From contig NZ_RFFL01000001.1 of NCBI RefSeq assembly GCF_003696285.1, positions 186,001 through 250,000 of the forward strand: a stretch of DNA of 64,000 bases, in the 5' to 3' direction. This document shows positions 54,984-64,000 of the stretch, in pieces. Source of the stretch: Stutzerimonas nitrititolerans. Its GTDB lineage: Bacteria; Pseudomonadota; Gammaproteobacteria; Pseudomonadales; Pseudomonadaceae. A program made the position numbers and the translations under genes. A model generated the notes under the pieces. That model was not told where the DNA came from. It saw nothing but the letters and a program-made list of their open reading frames with translations, and searched no databases. Positions within the stretch are counted from its first letter, which is position 1; each line of letters opens with the position of its first letter.

Positions 54984-56315
54984 ATGACCCGCATCCCCAA
55001 GTCGGAATACGCCCGTCGCCGCCAGACCCTGATGGCGCGCATGGAGCCCAACAGCATCGCCATCCTGCCGGCCGCGCCGATGTACATCCGCAACCGCGAT
55101 GTCGAGCATGTCTACCGCCAGGACAGCGATTTCCAGTACCTCTCCGGCTTTCCGGAGCCCGAGGCCGTGATTGCCCTGATTCCCGGTCGCGAGCACGGCG
55201 AGTACGTGCTGTTCTGCCGTGAGCGCGACCCCGAACGCGAGCTGTGGGACGGTCTGCGTGCCGGCCAGGACGGTGCGATTGCGCATTACGGCGCCGACGA
55301 TGCCTTTCCCATCGGTGATATCGACGACATCCTGCCGGGGCTGATCGAGGGCCGCGAGCGCGTCTACTACGCCATCGGCACCAACGAGACCTTCGATCAT
55401 CAGTTGATGGAGTGGATCAAGATGATCCGCTCCAAGGCTCGCCAGGGTGCGCAGCCGCCCAGCGAGTTCGTCGCGCTCGATCACCTGTTGCACGACATGC
55501 GGCTGTACAAATCCGCCAATGAAGTGAAGGTGATGCGCCACGCTGCCGAAATTTCCGCGCGCGCCCATGTCAATGCGATGCGCGCGAGCCGCGCCGGGCT
55601 CCACGAGTATCACCTGGAAGCCGAACTGGATTACGAATTCCGCAAGGGCGGGGCGAAGATGCCGGCCTACGGCTCGATCGTCGCGGCGGGCAAGAACGCC
55701 TGCATCCTGCACTACCGCGAGAACGACGCGGCGCTCGAGGACGGTGACCTGGTGCTGATCGACGCCGGCTGCGAGATCGACTGCTACGCCAGCGACATCA
55801 CTCGCACCTTCCCGGTCAACGGCAAGTTCTCGCCCGAGCAGAAGGCCATCTACGAGCTGGTGCTGGCGGCGAACGAGGAAGCCTTCAAGCACATCGCGCC
55901 AGGCAAACACTGGAACGAGGCCCATGAGGCCACGGTGCGGGTGATCACCGCCGGCCTGGTCGAACTGGGGCTGCTCGAAGGCGATGTCGAGGCGCTGATC
56001 GCTGCCGAGGCCCACAAGGCCTTCTACATGCACCGTGCCGGTCATTGGCTGGGCCTGGATGTGCACGATGTGGGCGACTACAAGATCGGCGGCCAATGGC
56101 GCGTGCTCGAGCCGGGCATGGCGATGACCGTCGAGCCGGGTATCTACATCGCCGCCGACAACCAGGACGTGGCCAGGAAATGGCGCGGCATCGGCGTGCG
56201 CATCGAGGACGACGTGGTGGTGACCAAGACCGGTTGTGAGATTCTCACCAGCGGCGTCCCCAAGGCGGTCGCCGAGATAGAGGCGCTGATGGCTGGCGCG
56301 CGCGAGGTCGCCTGA
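54984..56315 (+). CDS. pepP: Xaa-Pro aminopeptidase PepP
   Basis: 443 residues. An N-terminal domain (about 1-170) precedes the pita-bread catalytic domain, with metal ligands in LIDAGCEIDCYASDITRTFPVNG (two Asp), HRAGHWLGLDVHDVGDY (His), MAMTVEPGIYI (Glu) and GIGVRIEDDVVV (Glu). It removes N-terminal residues before Pro. It starts 17 bases after the UPF0149 gene and ends two bases before the ubiH start, one operon. Confidence 0.96.
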   Translation: MTRIPKSEYARRRQTLMARMEPNSIAILPAAPMYIRNRDVEHVYRQDSDFQYLSGFPEPEAVIALIPGREHGEYVLFCRERDPERELWDGLRAGQDGAIAHYGADDAFPIGDIDDILPGLIEGRERVYYAIGTNETFDHQLMEWIKMIRSKARQGAQPPSEFVALDHLLHDMRLYKSANEVKVMRHAAEISARAHVNAMRASRAGLHEYHLEAELDYEFRKGGAKMPAYGSIVAAGKNACILHYRENDAALEDGDLVLIDAGCEIDCYASDITRTFPVNGKFSPEQKAIYELVLAANEEAFKHIAPGKHWNEAHEATVRVITAGLVELGLLEGDVEALIAAEAHKAFYMHRAGHWLGLDVHDVGDYKIGGQWRVLEPGMAMTVEPGIYIAADNQDVARKWRGIGVRIEDDVVVTKTGCEILTSGVPKAVAEIEALMAGAREVA

Positions 56316-56317
56316 TC

Positions 56318-57496
56318 ATGAGCGAGCTGGCGATCATCGGCGGTGGTCTGGTCGGCGCGAGCCTCGCTCTGGCGTTGCAACAGGGTGCGCAGCAGCGCGG
56401 CTGGCGGATCCAGCTGATCGAGCCCTTCGAGCCCGGCAACGAATACCAGCCCAGCTACGATGCCCGCTCCACGGCGCTGTCCTATGGCACGCGGCTGATC
56501 TATCAGCGGCTGGGCGTCTGGGAGCGGATCGCCGAGCGCGCCGAGCCCATCCAGCATATTCACGTGTCCGACCGCGGCCGGATCGGCGCGACACGGCTCG
56601 ATGCCGAAACCCACGGCGTGCCGGCCCTCGGCTACGTGGTGGAGAACGCCTGGATCGGTCATTGCCTGTGGCAGGCGCTGGACGACGAGGTGGTGATGCG
56701 GCGCTGCCCAGCGGAAGTCGAGGCGCTGCAGGCGCAGGCCGGCGGTTATCGGCTGACGCTGACCGATGGCGAGCGGATTGATTGCAGCCTGGCGATCTTG
56801 GCCGATGGTGGCCGTTCGGGGCTGCGTGAACAGCTGGGCATCGATATCAGCCGTAGGCCCTACGGCCAGACGGCGCTGATCGCTAACGTCACGCCCGGCA
56901 AGCCCCATGCGGGCCAGGCCTTCGAGCGTTTCACCGATGAGGGGCCCATGGCCCTGCTGCCGGTGCGCGACAACCGCTGTGCGCTGGTCTGGTCGCGGCC
57001 GGAGGCCGACGCGGCGCGCCTGGCTGCGCTGAACGAAGCGGATTTCCTCGCCGAACTGCAGCAGGCGTTCGGCTATCGATTGGGCGCCTTTCAGCAGGTG
57101 GGCGCACGGCATCTCTACCCGCTGATGCTGGTCGAGGCGCAGGAACAGGTTCGCAACGGGCTGGTGGTGCTCGGCAATGCGGCGCACAGCCTGCATCCGA
57201 TTGCCGGCCAGGGCTACAACCTGTCGCTGCGTGATGCCGAGGCGCTGGCCGAAGCGCTGCTACGCAGCGATGCGACGCTGGGCGATCTGGCGACCCTGCA
57301 GGGTTATCACCAGCGCCAGTGGTTGGATCAACGGCTGACGGTGGGCTTTTCCGATCAATTGACCCGGCTGTTCGGCGACTCCGGCCCCATGATCGTGGCC
57401 GGGCGCAATGCCGGGCTGATGGGCCTGGATCTGCTGCCACCCGTCAAGAACTGGTTCGCGCGGCAGGCCATGGGGCTTGGCGTACGTGCCCCGTAG
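56318..57496 (+). CDS. ubiH: 2-octaprenyl-6-methoxyphenol hydroxylase
   Basis: 392 residues of the UbiH/COQ6 monooxygenase family. The N-terminal FAD motif is [39 protein letters not shown] is the UbiH-type loop and VLGNAAHSLHPIAGQGYNLSLRDAEALAE the second FAD motif. It hydroxylates an intermediate of ubiquinone synthesis. The gap to pepP is two bases, so the genes are coupled. Confidence 0.95.
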   Translation: MSELAIIGGGLVGASLALALQQGAQQRGWRIQLIEPFEPGNEYQPSYDARSTALSYGTRLIYQRLGVWERIAERAEPIQHIHVSDRGRIGATRLDAETHGVPALGYVVENAWIGHCLWQALDDEVVMRRCPAEVEALQAQAGGYRLTLTDGERIDCSLAILADGGRSGLREQLGIDISRRPYGQTALIANVTPGKPHAGQAFERFTDEGPMALLPVRDNRCALVWSRPEADAARLAALNEADFLAELQQAFGYRLGAFQQVGARHLYPLMLVEAQEQVRNGLVVLGNAAHSLHPIAGQGYNLSLRDAEALAEALLRSDATLGDLATLQGYHQRQWLDQRLTVGFSDQLTRLFGDSGPMIVAGRNAGLMGLDLLPPVKNWFARQAMGLGVRAP

Positions 57497-57532
57497 AGTG
57501 ACGCCGCGCAGGCTCGTTCTGGGTCGACTTGC

Positions 57533-58020
57533 ATGTTCGAACTGAAATTGGCGCGCAAGGCACGCCTGCTGCGCTGGCTGATGAATTTCTACCCGCCGTA
57601 CCTGGGCGCCGGCATACGGGTGCGGCACATCAGCGACGATTTCCGCCAGGCGCAGGTCCGGATGGGCTTGCGCTGGTACAACCGCAACTACGTGGGCACA
57701 CAGTTCGGTGGGTCGCTGTATTCCATGACCGAGCCTTCTTCATGCTGATGTTGCTGCAGAACCTGGGTGACGACTACGTGGTCTGGGACAAGGCGGCCAA
57801 TATCGAATTCGTCAGCCCCGGCAAGGGCAGGGTCTACGCTGATTTCACGATCACCGAGCAGCTGCTCGACGAGATACGCCAGCACACCGCCGGTGGCGAC
57901 AAGTATCTGCCGCGCCTGCATGTCGAAGTTCGGGACGAGCAGGGCACGCTGGTCGCGCGGGTGCAGAAAACCCTCTATGTACGACTCAAGCCGCGGATGC
58001 GGCAGGCAGGAGCGAAGTGA
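57533..58020 (+). pseudogene. DUF4442 (hotdog) thioesterase-like protein, frameshifted near 57732
   Basis: From ATG 57533 the frame gives [30 protein letters not shown] and continues to [13 protein letters not shown], then runs to a stop at 57748. The expected continuation [29 protein letters not shown] lies in another frame and ends at 58020. One missing base after position 57731 would restore about 163 residues, a normal DUF4442 length. The gene sits between ubiH and ubiI; the position is conserved in pseudomonads as far as I recall. The mutation could be real or a base-calling error. Confidence 0.85.
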
Positions 58021-59240
58021 TGCAAGCGGATCTCATCATCGTGGGCGCCGGGATGGTCGGCAGTACGCTGGCGCTGGCCTTGCAGGACGCCGGCCTGAAG
58101 ATCGTGCTGATCGACGCAGGTCCCTTGCAGGCGCAGCCCTTCGCCGCCGAGGATGCGTTCGAGCCGCGAGTCAGCGCATTGTCCGCCGCCAGCCAGCGCA
58201 TTCTCGAGCGCGTGGGCGCCTGGTCGGGTATCGCTGGGCGACGTGCCAGCCCTTACGGCGAGATGCAGGTCTGGGACGGTTCCGGCACCGGCCACATCCA
58301 CTTTACCGCCGCCTCGGTGCATGCCGAGGTGCTTGGCCATATCGTCGAGAACCGGGTGGTGCAGGATGCCCTGCTCGACAGCTTGCAGGCGAGCGGCTCG
58401 GTCGAAATGATCGCGGGCGCCCGGCTCGAGCGGCTGGACCCGCTGGACGAGGGGTGGGAGCTGGTGCTGGCCGATGGTCAGCGTCTCGTGACGCCATTGC
58501 TGGTTGCGGCGGATGGCGCCAATTCGACGGTGCGCCGCCTGAGCGGCTGCGAGACTCGTGAGTGGGACTACCTGCATCACGCCATCGTGACCAGCGTGCG
58601 CTGCGCCGAACCGAACCGGCGCACGGCCTGGCAGCGTTTCACCGACGACGGACCGCTGGCCTTCCTGCCGCTGCAGCGCGAGGGCGACGAGCACTGGTGC
58701 TCGATCGTCTGGTCGGTGCCCGAGGATGAGGCTTCACGGTTGATGGCGCTGGATGACGAGGCCTTTCGCGCAGCACTGGGGCGTGCCTTCGAATATCGCC
58801 TGGGCGAGGTGCTGGAGGTCGACCCGCGGCTGTGCATCCCGTTGCGCCAGCGGCATGCCAAGCGCTACGTGCAGCCGGGTCTGGCATTGATCGGCGATGC
58901 CGCGCACACCATCCATCCCCTCGCGGGGCAGGGGGTCAACCTCGGCCTGCTGGATGCCGCGACGCTGGCGGAGGTCATCCAGGCGGCGCAGGCACGTGGC
59001 GAGCAGCCGGGGTCGCTGCGGGTACTCGGACGCTACGAGCGGCGCCGCATGCCGCACAACCTGGCGATGATGGCCGCGATGGAAGGTTTCGAGCGGCTGT
59101 TCCAGGCCGATCCGCCGTTGGTGCGCTGGCTGCGCAATGCCGGCCTGAAGGGCGTGCAGGCGCTGCCAGAAGCCAAGGCGCTGTTCGTGCGCCAGGCGCT
59201 GGGCCTCAGCGGTGACCTGCCTGAGCTGGCGAAAGCCTAG
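58020..59240 (+). CDS. ubiI: UbiI/VisC-type FAD-dependent ubiquinone hydroxylase
   Basis: 406 residues, homologous to UbiH. It has IVGAGMVGSTLALALQD at the N-terminus, EPRVSALSAASQRILERVGAW and GDAAHTIHPLAGQGVNLGLLDAATLAE. In E. coli the equivalent gene after ubiH is ubiI (visC), which carries out C5 hydroxylation. The start ATG (58020) overlaps the stop of the DUF4442 frame by one base. Assignment to UbiI rather than UbiF rests on gene order. Confidence 0.9.
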   Translation: MQADLIIVGAGMVGSTLALALQDAGLKIVLIDAGPLQAQPFAAEDAFEPRVSALSAASQRILERVGAWSGIAGRRASPYGEMQVWDGSGTGHIHFTAASVHAEVLGHIVENRVVQDALLDSLQASGSVEMIAGARLERLDPLDEGWELVLADGQRLVTPLLVAADGANSTVRRLSGCETREWDYLHHAIVTSVRCAEPNRRTAWQRFTDDGPLAFLPLQREGDEHWCSIVWSVPEDEASRLMALDDEAFRAALGRAFEYRLGEVLEVDPRLCIPLRQRHAKRYVQPGLALIGDAAHTIHPLAGQGVNLGLLDAATLAEVIQAAQARGEQPGSLRVLGRYERRRMPHNLAMMAAMEGFERLFQADPPLVRWLRNAGLKGVQALPEAKALFVRQALGLSGDLPELAKA

Positions 59241-59288
59241 TTACCGGGCGCGGTCGGAGGAAAAGGTAACAGGCTTTTATGTCGCATT

Positions 59289-59307
59289 GAGAAAGTAAAT
59301 GACATTC
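59289..59307 (+). promoter_or_regulatory. Candidate Fur box before the iron-binding protein gene
   Basis: GAGAAAGTAAATGACATTC matches the 19-base Fur consensus at about 11 positions. It lies in AT-rich DNA 41 bases before the start of the iron transporter gene, where Fur control would be expected. Only moderate similarity, so uncertain. Confidence 0.4.
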
Positions 59308-59347
59308 ACTACTATTTGGCCTCTTTACCATTTCTAGAGGCTGATCC

Positions 59348-60349
59348 ATGCAGGCAAGCAAAGGTTTACTCGCTGCTCTGGCGCTTACCGCGCTGTCGAG
59401 CGCCGTACAGGCTGCTGATGAAGTGGTGGTCTACTCCTCGCGAATCGACGAGCTGATCAAGCCTGTCTTCGACGCCTACACCGAGAAAACCGGTGTCGCG
59501 GTGAAGTTCATCACCGACAAGGAAGCACCGTTGATGGCGCGCATCAAGGCCGAGGGCGCGAACACGCCGGCCGACCTGCTGCTGACCGTCGATGGCGGCA
59601 ACCTCTGGCAGGCCGAGCAGATGGGCATCCTGCAGCCGATGACTTCGCCGGTCATCGAGGAAAACATTCCTGCCCAGTACCGTTCTTCCAACGATGCCTG
59701 GACCGGCCTGTCCCTGCGCGCGCGAACCATCGTCTACTCCACCGAGCGGGTGCAGCCGGATGAGCTGTCGACTTACGAAGCCCTGGCGGACGAGCAGTGG
59801 GAAGGGCGTCTCTGCCTGCGGACCAGCAAGAAGGTCTACAACCAGTCGTTGACCGCGACCATGATCGAAACCCATGGCGCCGAGAAGACCGAGCAGATTC
59901 TCAAGGGCTGGGTGAACAACCTCGCCACCGACGTCTTCGCGGACGACAACTCGGTGATCCAGGCCGTCGACGCCGGTCTGTGCGACGTGGGCATCGTCAA
60001 CAGCTACTACTACGGCCGCCTGCACAGCCAGAATCCGGAGCTCAAGGCCAAGCTGTTCTGGCCTAACCAGCAGGATCGCGGCGTACACGTGAACCTGTCG
60101 GGTATCGGTCTGACCAAGCATGCACCGCATCCCGAAGCGGCGAAGAAGCTCGTCGAGTGGATGACCGGCAGCGAAGCCCAGAGCATCTTCGCCGACTCCA
60201 ACATGGAATTCCCCGCCAATCCGAGCGTGAAGCCTTCTGCGGAAGTGGCTGCCTGGGGCGATTTCAAGGCCGATACCATTCCGGTGGAAGTGGCCGGCGA
60301 GCGCCAGGCCGAGGCCATCAAGATGATGGATCGGGTGGGCTGGCGTTAA
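59348..60349 (+). CDS. fbpA: Fe(3+) ABC transporter substrate-binding protein
   Basis: 333 residues with a signal peptide of about 22 residues ([22 protein letters not shown]). The mature protein begins [27 protein letters not shown], the FbpA/AfuA type. The NSYYYGRL segment (near 217-224) supplies the adjacent Tyr residues that bind ferric iron. It brings Fe3+ to the permease encoded downstream. A candidate Fur box lies upstream and an intrinsic terminator follows the gene. Confidence 0.93.
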   Translation: MQASKGLLAALALTALSSAVQAADEVVVYSSRIDELIKPVFDAYTEKTGVAVKFITDKEAPLMARIKAEGANTPADLLLTVDGGNLWQAEQMGILQPMTSPVIEENIPAQYRSSNDAWTGLSLRARTIVYSTERVQPDELSTYEALADEQWEGRLCLRTSKKVYNQSLTATMIETHGAEKTEQILKGWVNNLATDVFADDNSVIQAVDAGLCDVGIVNSYYYGRLHSQNPELKAKLFWPNQQDRGVHVNLSGIGLTKHAPHPEAAKKLVEWMTGSEAQSIFADSNMEFPANPSVKPSAEVAAWGDFKADTIPVEVAGERQAEAIKMMDRVGWR

Positions 60350-60361
60350 GCCAGTCGTGAC

Positions 60362-60422
60362 GGGAAGCCGCCAGCGGAAAGCCTGAAGCGGTAACGGGCT
60401 CATCCGCTCCAGGTTGGCTTCC
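60362..60422. repeat. Imperfect inverted repeat after the iron-binding protein gene
   Basis: GGGAAGCC (60362-60369) and GGCTTCCC (60415-60422) are perfect outer arms. The interior AGCCTGAAGCGG and CCGCTCCAGGTT pairs imperfectly. It resembles the GGAGGC/GCCTCC type of hairpin between pstA and pstB. Confidence 0.6.
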
Positions 60423-60440
60423 CGCTGCGGTTATACTCCA

Positions 60441-60470
60441 CGCCCCCGCTTATCCGGGGGCGTTGTTTTT
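60441..60470 (+). terminator. Intrinsic terminator between fbpA and fbpB
   Basis: CGCCCCCG pairs with CGGGGGCG around a six-base loop, followed by TTGTTTTTT. It should limit expression of the permease relative to the binding protein. Confidence 0.88.
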
Positions 60471-60487
60471 TCAGGTTCGAGGCTTGC

Positions 60488-62104
60488 GTGTCCCACCCCA
60501 CCCAGTACCGCTGGTACCCCGTGACGTTTTCCGTGGCCGCCCTGGTGCTGCTGCCGCTCAGCGTGCTGCTGTTCAGCTGGTACGAGATCGATTCGGGGAT
60601 ATGGGCGCATCTCTGGGAAACTCAGATGGCCCGCCTGCTGGGCAACACGGTGGTGTTGTTGCTGGGGGTGGGGGTCGGTGTGACGCTGCTCGGCGTCAGC
60701 CTGGCCTGGCTGACCTCGCTCTGTGAATTTCCCGGACGACGCTGGCTGGATTGGGCACTCATGCTGCCCTTCGCGATTCCGGCCTACGTGCTGGCGTTCG
60801 TCTTCATCGGTCTGCTGGATTTCGCCGGGCCGGTGCAGACGCTGGCGCGCGAGTGGTTCGGCAGCAGCGTACGCTTTCCGCCGGTGCGTTCCACCGGCGG
60901 CGTGATTCTGGTGCTGGTGCTGGTGTTCTACCCCTACGTCTATCTGCTGGCGCGCTCGGCATTCATCGCCCAGGGCAAGGGCCTGATGGAGGCGGCACGG
61001 GTGCTCGGCCAGTCGCCCTGGCAGGCGTTCTGGAGCGTGGCGCTGCCCATGGCGCGCCCTGCCATCGGTGCGGGGCTGGCATTGGCGATGATGGAGACCC
61101 TGGCGGACTTCGGTGCGGTTTCGGTGTTCAACTTCGATACCTTCACCACGGCCATCTACAAGACCTGGTACGGCTTCTTCAGCCTGACCAGCGCCACCCA
61201 GCTGGCGAGTCTGCTGCTGCTGGCCGTGGCGCTGGTGCTGTACGGCGAGCGCCGCGCCCGTGGCATCGCCCGGCCAGCCAATGATCGTGCGCGCTCGGCC
61301 GCGCTGTACCACCTGCGCGGCCTCAAGGCCCTGGCGGCCAGCGGCTGGTGCCTGCTGGTATTTCTCTGCGCCTTCGTCATTCCGGTGCTGCAATTGCTGA
61401 TCTGGCTCTGGCAGCGTGGTCGCTTCGACCTCGACGAGCGCTATCTCGGCCTGATCCTGCACACGCTCTATCTGGGCGGGATGGCGGCGCTGATCACCGT
61501 CGCCGTGGCGCTGCTGCTGGCGTTCGCCCGGCGCCAGGCGCCGGTGCGCTCGATCCGTGGCGCGGTGGCGCTGGCCAACCTGGGTTACGCGCTGCCCGGC
61601 TCCGTGCTGGCGGTGTCGATCATGCTGGCGTTCAGTTATCTCGATAGGGAGCTGGTCATCCCGCTGTCCGGCTGGCTGGGCGGGGCGGGCAAACCCATCC
61701 TGCTCGGCAGTATCGGCGCCCTGTTGCTGGCCTACCTGATTCGCTTCATGGCGGTGGCGTTCGGCCCGCTGGAAAGCAGTCTGGCGCGCATCCGGCCCTC
61801 GCTGCCGCAGGCTTCGCGCAGCCTCGGTGTGGGCGGGCCGCGGCTGTTCTTTCGGGTCTATCTGCCGCTGCTGCTGCCTGGCACCCTGAGCGCGGCGTTG
61901 CTGGTGTTCGTCGATGTGCTCAAGGAGATGCCCGCCACGCTGCTGATGCGGCCTTTCGGTTGGGACACCCTGGCGGTGCGCATCTTCGAGATGACCAGCG
62001 AGGGCGAGTGGGCGCGCGCCGCGTTACCGGCGCTGAGCCTGGTGCTGGTCGGCCTGCTGCCGGTCATCCTGCTGATCCGCCGCTCGGCGAAGCGGGTCGG
62101 ATAG
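60488..62104 (+). CDS. fbpB: Fe(3+) ABC transporter permease (two-domain)
   Basis: 538 residues with twelve probable helices in two BPD permease domains. The EAA loops are LMEAARVLGQSPWQAFWSVALPMARP (near 176-201) and, in the second half, SLPQASRSLGVGGPRLFFRVYLPLLLPGT. GTG is the start codon, after GAGG in AGGTTCGAGG. It forms the channel for iron delivered by FbpA; the ATPase gene is not adjacent. Confidence 0.93.
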   Translation: MSHPTQYRWYPVTFSVAALVLLPLSVLLFSWYEIDSGIWAHLWETQMARLLGNTVVLLLGVGVGVTLLGVSLAWLTSLCEFPGRRWLDWALMLPFAIPAYVLAFVFIGLLDFAGPVQTLAREWFGSSVRFPPVRSTGGVILVLVLVFYPYVYLLARSAFIAQGKGLMEAARVLGQSPWQAFWSVALPMARPAIGAGLALAMMETLADFGAVSVFNFDTFTTAIYKTWYGFFSLTSATQLASLLLLAVALVLYGERRARGIARPANDRARSAALYHLRGLKALAASGWCLLVFLCAFVIPVLQLLIWLWQRGRFDLDERYLGLILHTLYLGGMAALITVAVALLLAFARRQAPVRSIRGAVALANLGYALPGSVLAVSIMLAFSYLDRELVIPLSGWLGGAGKPILLGSIGALLLAYLIRFMAVAFGPLESSLARIRPSLPQASRSLGVGGPRLFFRVYLPLLLPGTLSAALLVFVDVLKEMPATLLMRPFGWDTLAVRIFEMTSEGEWARAALPALSLVLVGLLPVILLIRRSAKRVG

Positions 62105-62161
62105 GCGACCCGCACGAGAGTCGGAGGCGAGCGCAGCTTGTCTCCTTTCGCGCACCGCGCC

Positions 62162-62190
62162 GTGACCGGATTCACCCTTGGAGCTACAAT
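62162..62190 (+). promoter_or_regulatory. Possible promoter of the gcv operon
   Basis: GTGACC (62162-62167) and TACAAT (62185-62190) stand 17 bases apart, a normal sigma-70 spacing. It lies in a 179-base gap upstream of gcvT. No glycine riboswitch structure was found there. Confidence 0.35.
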
Positions 62191-62283
62191 GCGCGCCATT
62201 CAAAAGTCGCATGTTCCCGCTGGAGTCGACTTTTATAGGCTTCACCTCTGCCGCTTCGGCGACCTGCCCGGAAGGAGAAACCC

Positions 62284-63366
62284 ATGGGTCAGCGCACCCC
62301 CCTCTATGACCAGCATCTCGCGCTTGGTGCAAAAATGGTTGATTTCGGCGGCTGGGACATGCCGCTGCACTATGGCTCGCAGGTAGAAGAACACCATCAG
62401 GTAAGGCGCGATTGCGGCGTCTTCGATGTTTCGCACATGACCGTCGTCGATGTGGCCGGTGCCCAGGCCAAGGCCTATCTGCAGCGTCTGCTGGCCAACG
62501 ATGTGGCGCGCCTGGCGCAGGTGGGCAAGGCGCTCTATAGCGCGATGCTGAACGAGCAGGGGGGCGTGATCGACGATTTGATCGTCTACGTGACCGATGA
62601 GGGTTACCGCCTGGTGGTCAATGCCAGCACCCGGGACAAGGATCTTGCCTGGATGCGGGCGCAGGCGTCGGGGTTCGAGGTGCGGATCGACGAGCGCGCG
62701 GACCTGGCGATGCTCGCCATCCAGGGACCGCAGGCGCGGACCCGGATGATGGATCTCGTTACCCAGCCCCGCGCTGCACTCATTCAGGAGCTGAAACCCT
62801 TTCAGGGCCTGGCGGCTGGCGACTGGTTCATCGGGCGCACCGGTTACACCGGCGAGGATGGGTTGGAAATCATCCTGCCGGCCGAGCAGGCCCCGGACTT
62901 CTTCAGCGAACTGGTGGGCGCAGGCATTTCCCCCATCGGTCTCGGCGCGCGCGACACCCTGCGGCTGGAGGCCGGGCTCAACCTGTACGGCCAGGACATG
63001 AACGAAGAGGTCTCGCCGCTGGCGGCGAACATGGGCTGGACCATCGCCTGGGAGCCCGCCGAGCGTGCCTTCGTTGGACGCGGTGCGCTGGAAGAGCAGC
63101 GCGAGAGGAGCGAGCAGCCCAAGCTGGTCGGCCTGGTCCTCGAGGAGCGCGGTGTGCTGCGGGCCCATCAGGTGGTACGGGTCAACGGTATCGGCGAAGG
63201 TGAGATCACCAGCGGCAGTTTTTCGCCTACGCTAGGGAAGTCCATCGCCCTGGCGCGTGTTCCCGCCAATACCGGGGAGCGCGCCGAGGTGGAAATCCGC
63301 AACAAGTGGTATCCCGTGCGTGTCGTGCAACCGACATTCGTGCGCCACGGCAAAGTACTGGTATAA
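62284..63366 (+). CDS. gcvT: Glycine cleavage system aminomethyltransferase (T protein)
   Basis: 360 residues. [40 protein letters not shown] (read in parts) is the N-terminal folate-binding segment. [15 protein letters not shown] and [21 protein letters not shown] follow, containing the folate-contacting Asp. It transfers the methylene group to THF. An AAGGAG site precedes the ATG. Confidence 0.96.
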   Translation: MGQRTPLYDQHLALGAKMVDFGGWDMPLHYGSQVEEHHQVRRDCGVFDVSHMTVVDVAGAQAKAYLQRLLANDVARLAQVGKALYSAMLNEQGGVIDDLIVYVTDEGYRLVVNASTRDKDLAWMRAQASGFEVRIDERADLAMLAIQGPQARTRMMDLVTQPRAALIQELKPFQGLAAGDWFIGRTGYTGEDGLEIILPAEQAPDFFSELVGAGISPIGLGARDTLRLEAGLNLYGQDMNEEVSPLAANMGWTIAWEPAERAFVGRGALEEQRERSEQPKLVGLVLEERGVLRAHQVVRVNGIGEGEITSGSFSPTLGKSIALARVPANTGERAEVEIRNKWYPVRVVQPTFVRHGKVLV

Positions 63367-63430
63367 ATTCCCCGACTGCTTCGCGTGACAGCTTCGCGCG
63401 ACCTGCACCGATAGCCATGAGGACAGATGA

Positions 63431-63820
63431 ATGAGCGACCTACCCAGCGATCTGCGTTACGCCTCCAGCCACGAATGGGCCCGCCTGGAGGCCGATGGTA
63501 GCGTCAGTGTGGGGATTTCCGATCATGCCCAGCAGGCGCTGGGTGACGTGGTCTATGTCGAATTGCCGGAAGTCGGTCAGCAGTTGCAGGCCGGTCAGCA
63601 AGCTGGCGTGGTGGAGTCGGTCAAGGCTGCATCGGATATCTACGCGCCAGTGTCCGGCGAGGTCATCGCCGTCAACGAGCAGCTCGCGGACACCCCCGAG
63701 CTGGTCAACAACGAGCCTTACGGCAGCTGGTTCTTCCGTCTGCAGCCGAGCGACCCGGCGGAGCTGGACAAGCTGCTCAGTGCCGACGCCTACAAGGCTG
63801 TCTGCGACGCCGAAGCCTGA
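63431..63820 (+). CDS. gcvH: Glycine cleavage system H protein
   Basis: 129 residues. It begins [42 protein letters not shown] (read in parts). The lipoyl-accepting Lys is in [13 protein letters not shown] (about residue 65). It shuttles the aminomethyl group between P, T and L proteins. A terminator hairpin follows its stop and precedes gcvP. Confidence 0.97.
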   Translation: MSDLPSDLRYASSHEWARLEADGSVSVGISDHAQQALGDVVYVELPEVGQQLQAGQQAGVVESVKAASDIYAPVSGEVIAVNEQLADTPELVNNEPYGSWFFRLQPSDPAELDKLLSADAYKAVCDAEA

Positions 63821-63831
63821 TCGTTCATTCG

Positions 63832-63860
63832 AAAAGCCCCGCATAGCCGGGGCTTTTTTT
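63832..63860 (+). terminator. Intrinsic terminator between gcvH and gcvP
   Basis: AGCCCCG pairs with CGGGGCT around a six-base loop, with A-rich and T-rich flanks on the two sides. It should end part of the gcvTH transcript before gcvP. Confidence 0.85.
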
Positions 63861-63877
63861 ATCGAGAATCGAATGCC

Positions 63878-64000
63878 ATGCCCCAGATGCCATCCCTTTC
63901 CCAGCTCCAGCAACCCGATGCCTTCCTGCGTCGTCACCTCGGGCCGGACGAGTCCGAACAGAAGGCCATGCTCGAGACGCTCGGCCTGACCAGCCGCGAA
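63878..64000 (+). CDS. gcvP: Glycine dehydrogenase (P protein), N-terminal fragment cut by the window edge
   Basis: 41 residues are visible, from ATG 63878: MPQMPSLSQLQQPDAFLRRH, then LGPDESEQKAMLETLG. This is the characteristic start of GcvP (FxxRHxGP), the pyridoxal-phosphate decarboxylase of the glycine cleavage system. The gene continues beyond the window. Confidence 0.93.
   Translation, partial: MPQMPSLSQLQQPDAFLRRHLGPDESEQKAMLETLGLTSRE

Noticed and set aside
62105..62283. Glycine riboswitch before gcvT
   Set aside because: The gap was read for the paired aptamer motifs; neither the conserved GGAGAG nor the CCGAAGG-type core appears in the correct order. Only a possible promoter remains.

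Overview
The window reads as a contiguous piece of a high-GC Pseudomonas chromosome. I infer the genus from the gene order (pstS-pstCAB-phoU, hisB-hisH-DUF2164-hisA-hisF, ctpA-envC-gpmI-rhodanese-grxC-secB, fau-ssrS-zapA-ygfB-pepP-ubiH-ubiI-gcvTH), from the large PstC and PstA proteins, and from a Pseudomonas-type REP pair. The species cannot be fixed from sequence alone; the P. mendocina/oleovorans group is a guess. Most of the window is ordinary, tightly packed core genome. No CRISPR array, rRNA operon, complete insertion sequence or intact prophage was seen.

Region by region. 1-2.6 kb: an HPF-like protein, a solitary SdhB paralogue, and a DUF421 membrane protein with its partner. 2.9-8.7 kb: a LysR regulator divergent from a fatty-acyl-CoA cassette (3-hydroxyacyl-CoA dehydrogenase, acyl-CoA dehydrogenase, Fe-alcohol dehydrogenase, thioesterase) interrupted by a REPIN. 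8.7-10.8 kb: an Aer-type chemoreceptor broken by a frameshift, a 61-residue protein, and an unexplained structured RNA with a terminator. 11-14.7 kb: a TAXI-TRAP transporter. 14.8-18.7 kb: Na/Pi cotransporter, small membrane protein, AEC carrier and thioesterase. 18.8-25.9 kb: the phosphate-starvation locus, with clear Pho boxes before pstS and before pstC. 26-33.2 kb: a DUF3482 GTPase/DUF2868 membrane pair, glpQ, folA, YitT, a MITE-like element, a CBS protein and a phosphoesterase.

33.2-34.9 kb is the only clearly accessory patch. It is about 1.5 kb of lower-GC DNA beside tRNA-Phe, bounded by a 17-bp direct repeat. It carries a HEIGH-motif protein and a gene remnant with an out-of-frame primase-like motif. 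35-39 kb: yggX, mutY, asmA in an overlapping operon, then panZ. 39.1-44 kb: histidine genes and two tandem periplasmic binding proteins. 44-52.6 kb: envelope maintenance (divergent polysaccharide deacetylase, CtpA, EnvC), gpmI, rhodanese, grxC, secB, quinone oxidoreductase, FliL-like and EVE proteins. 52.7-64 kb: fau, 6S RNA, zapA, ygfB, pepP, ubiquinone hydroxylases, an iron ABC transporter and the glycine cleavage genes, ending inside gcvP.

The points most worth a second look are the four-hairpin RNA candidate at about 10.7-10.84 kb, the tRNA-Phe mini-island, the two single-site frameshifts (chemoreceptor and DUF4442 thioesterase), and two families of palindromic or inverted-repeat elements whose ends supply the stop codons of neighbouring genes.
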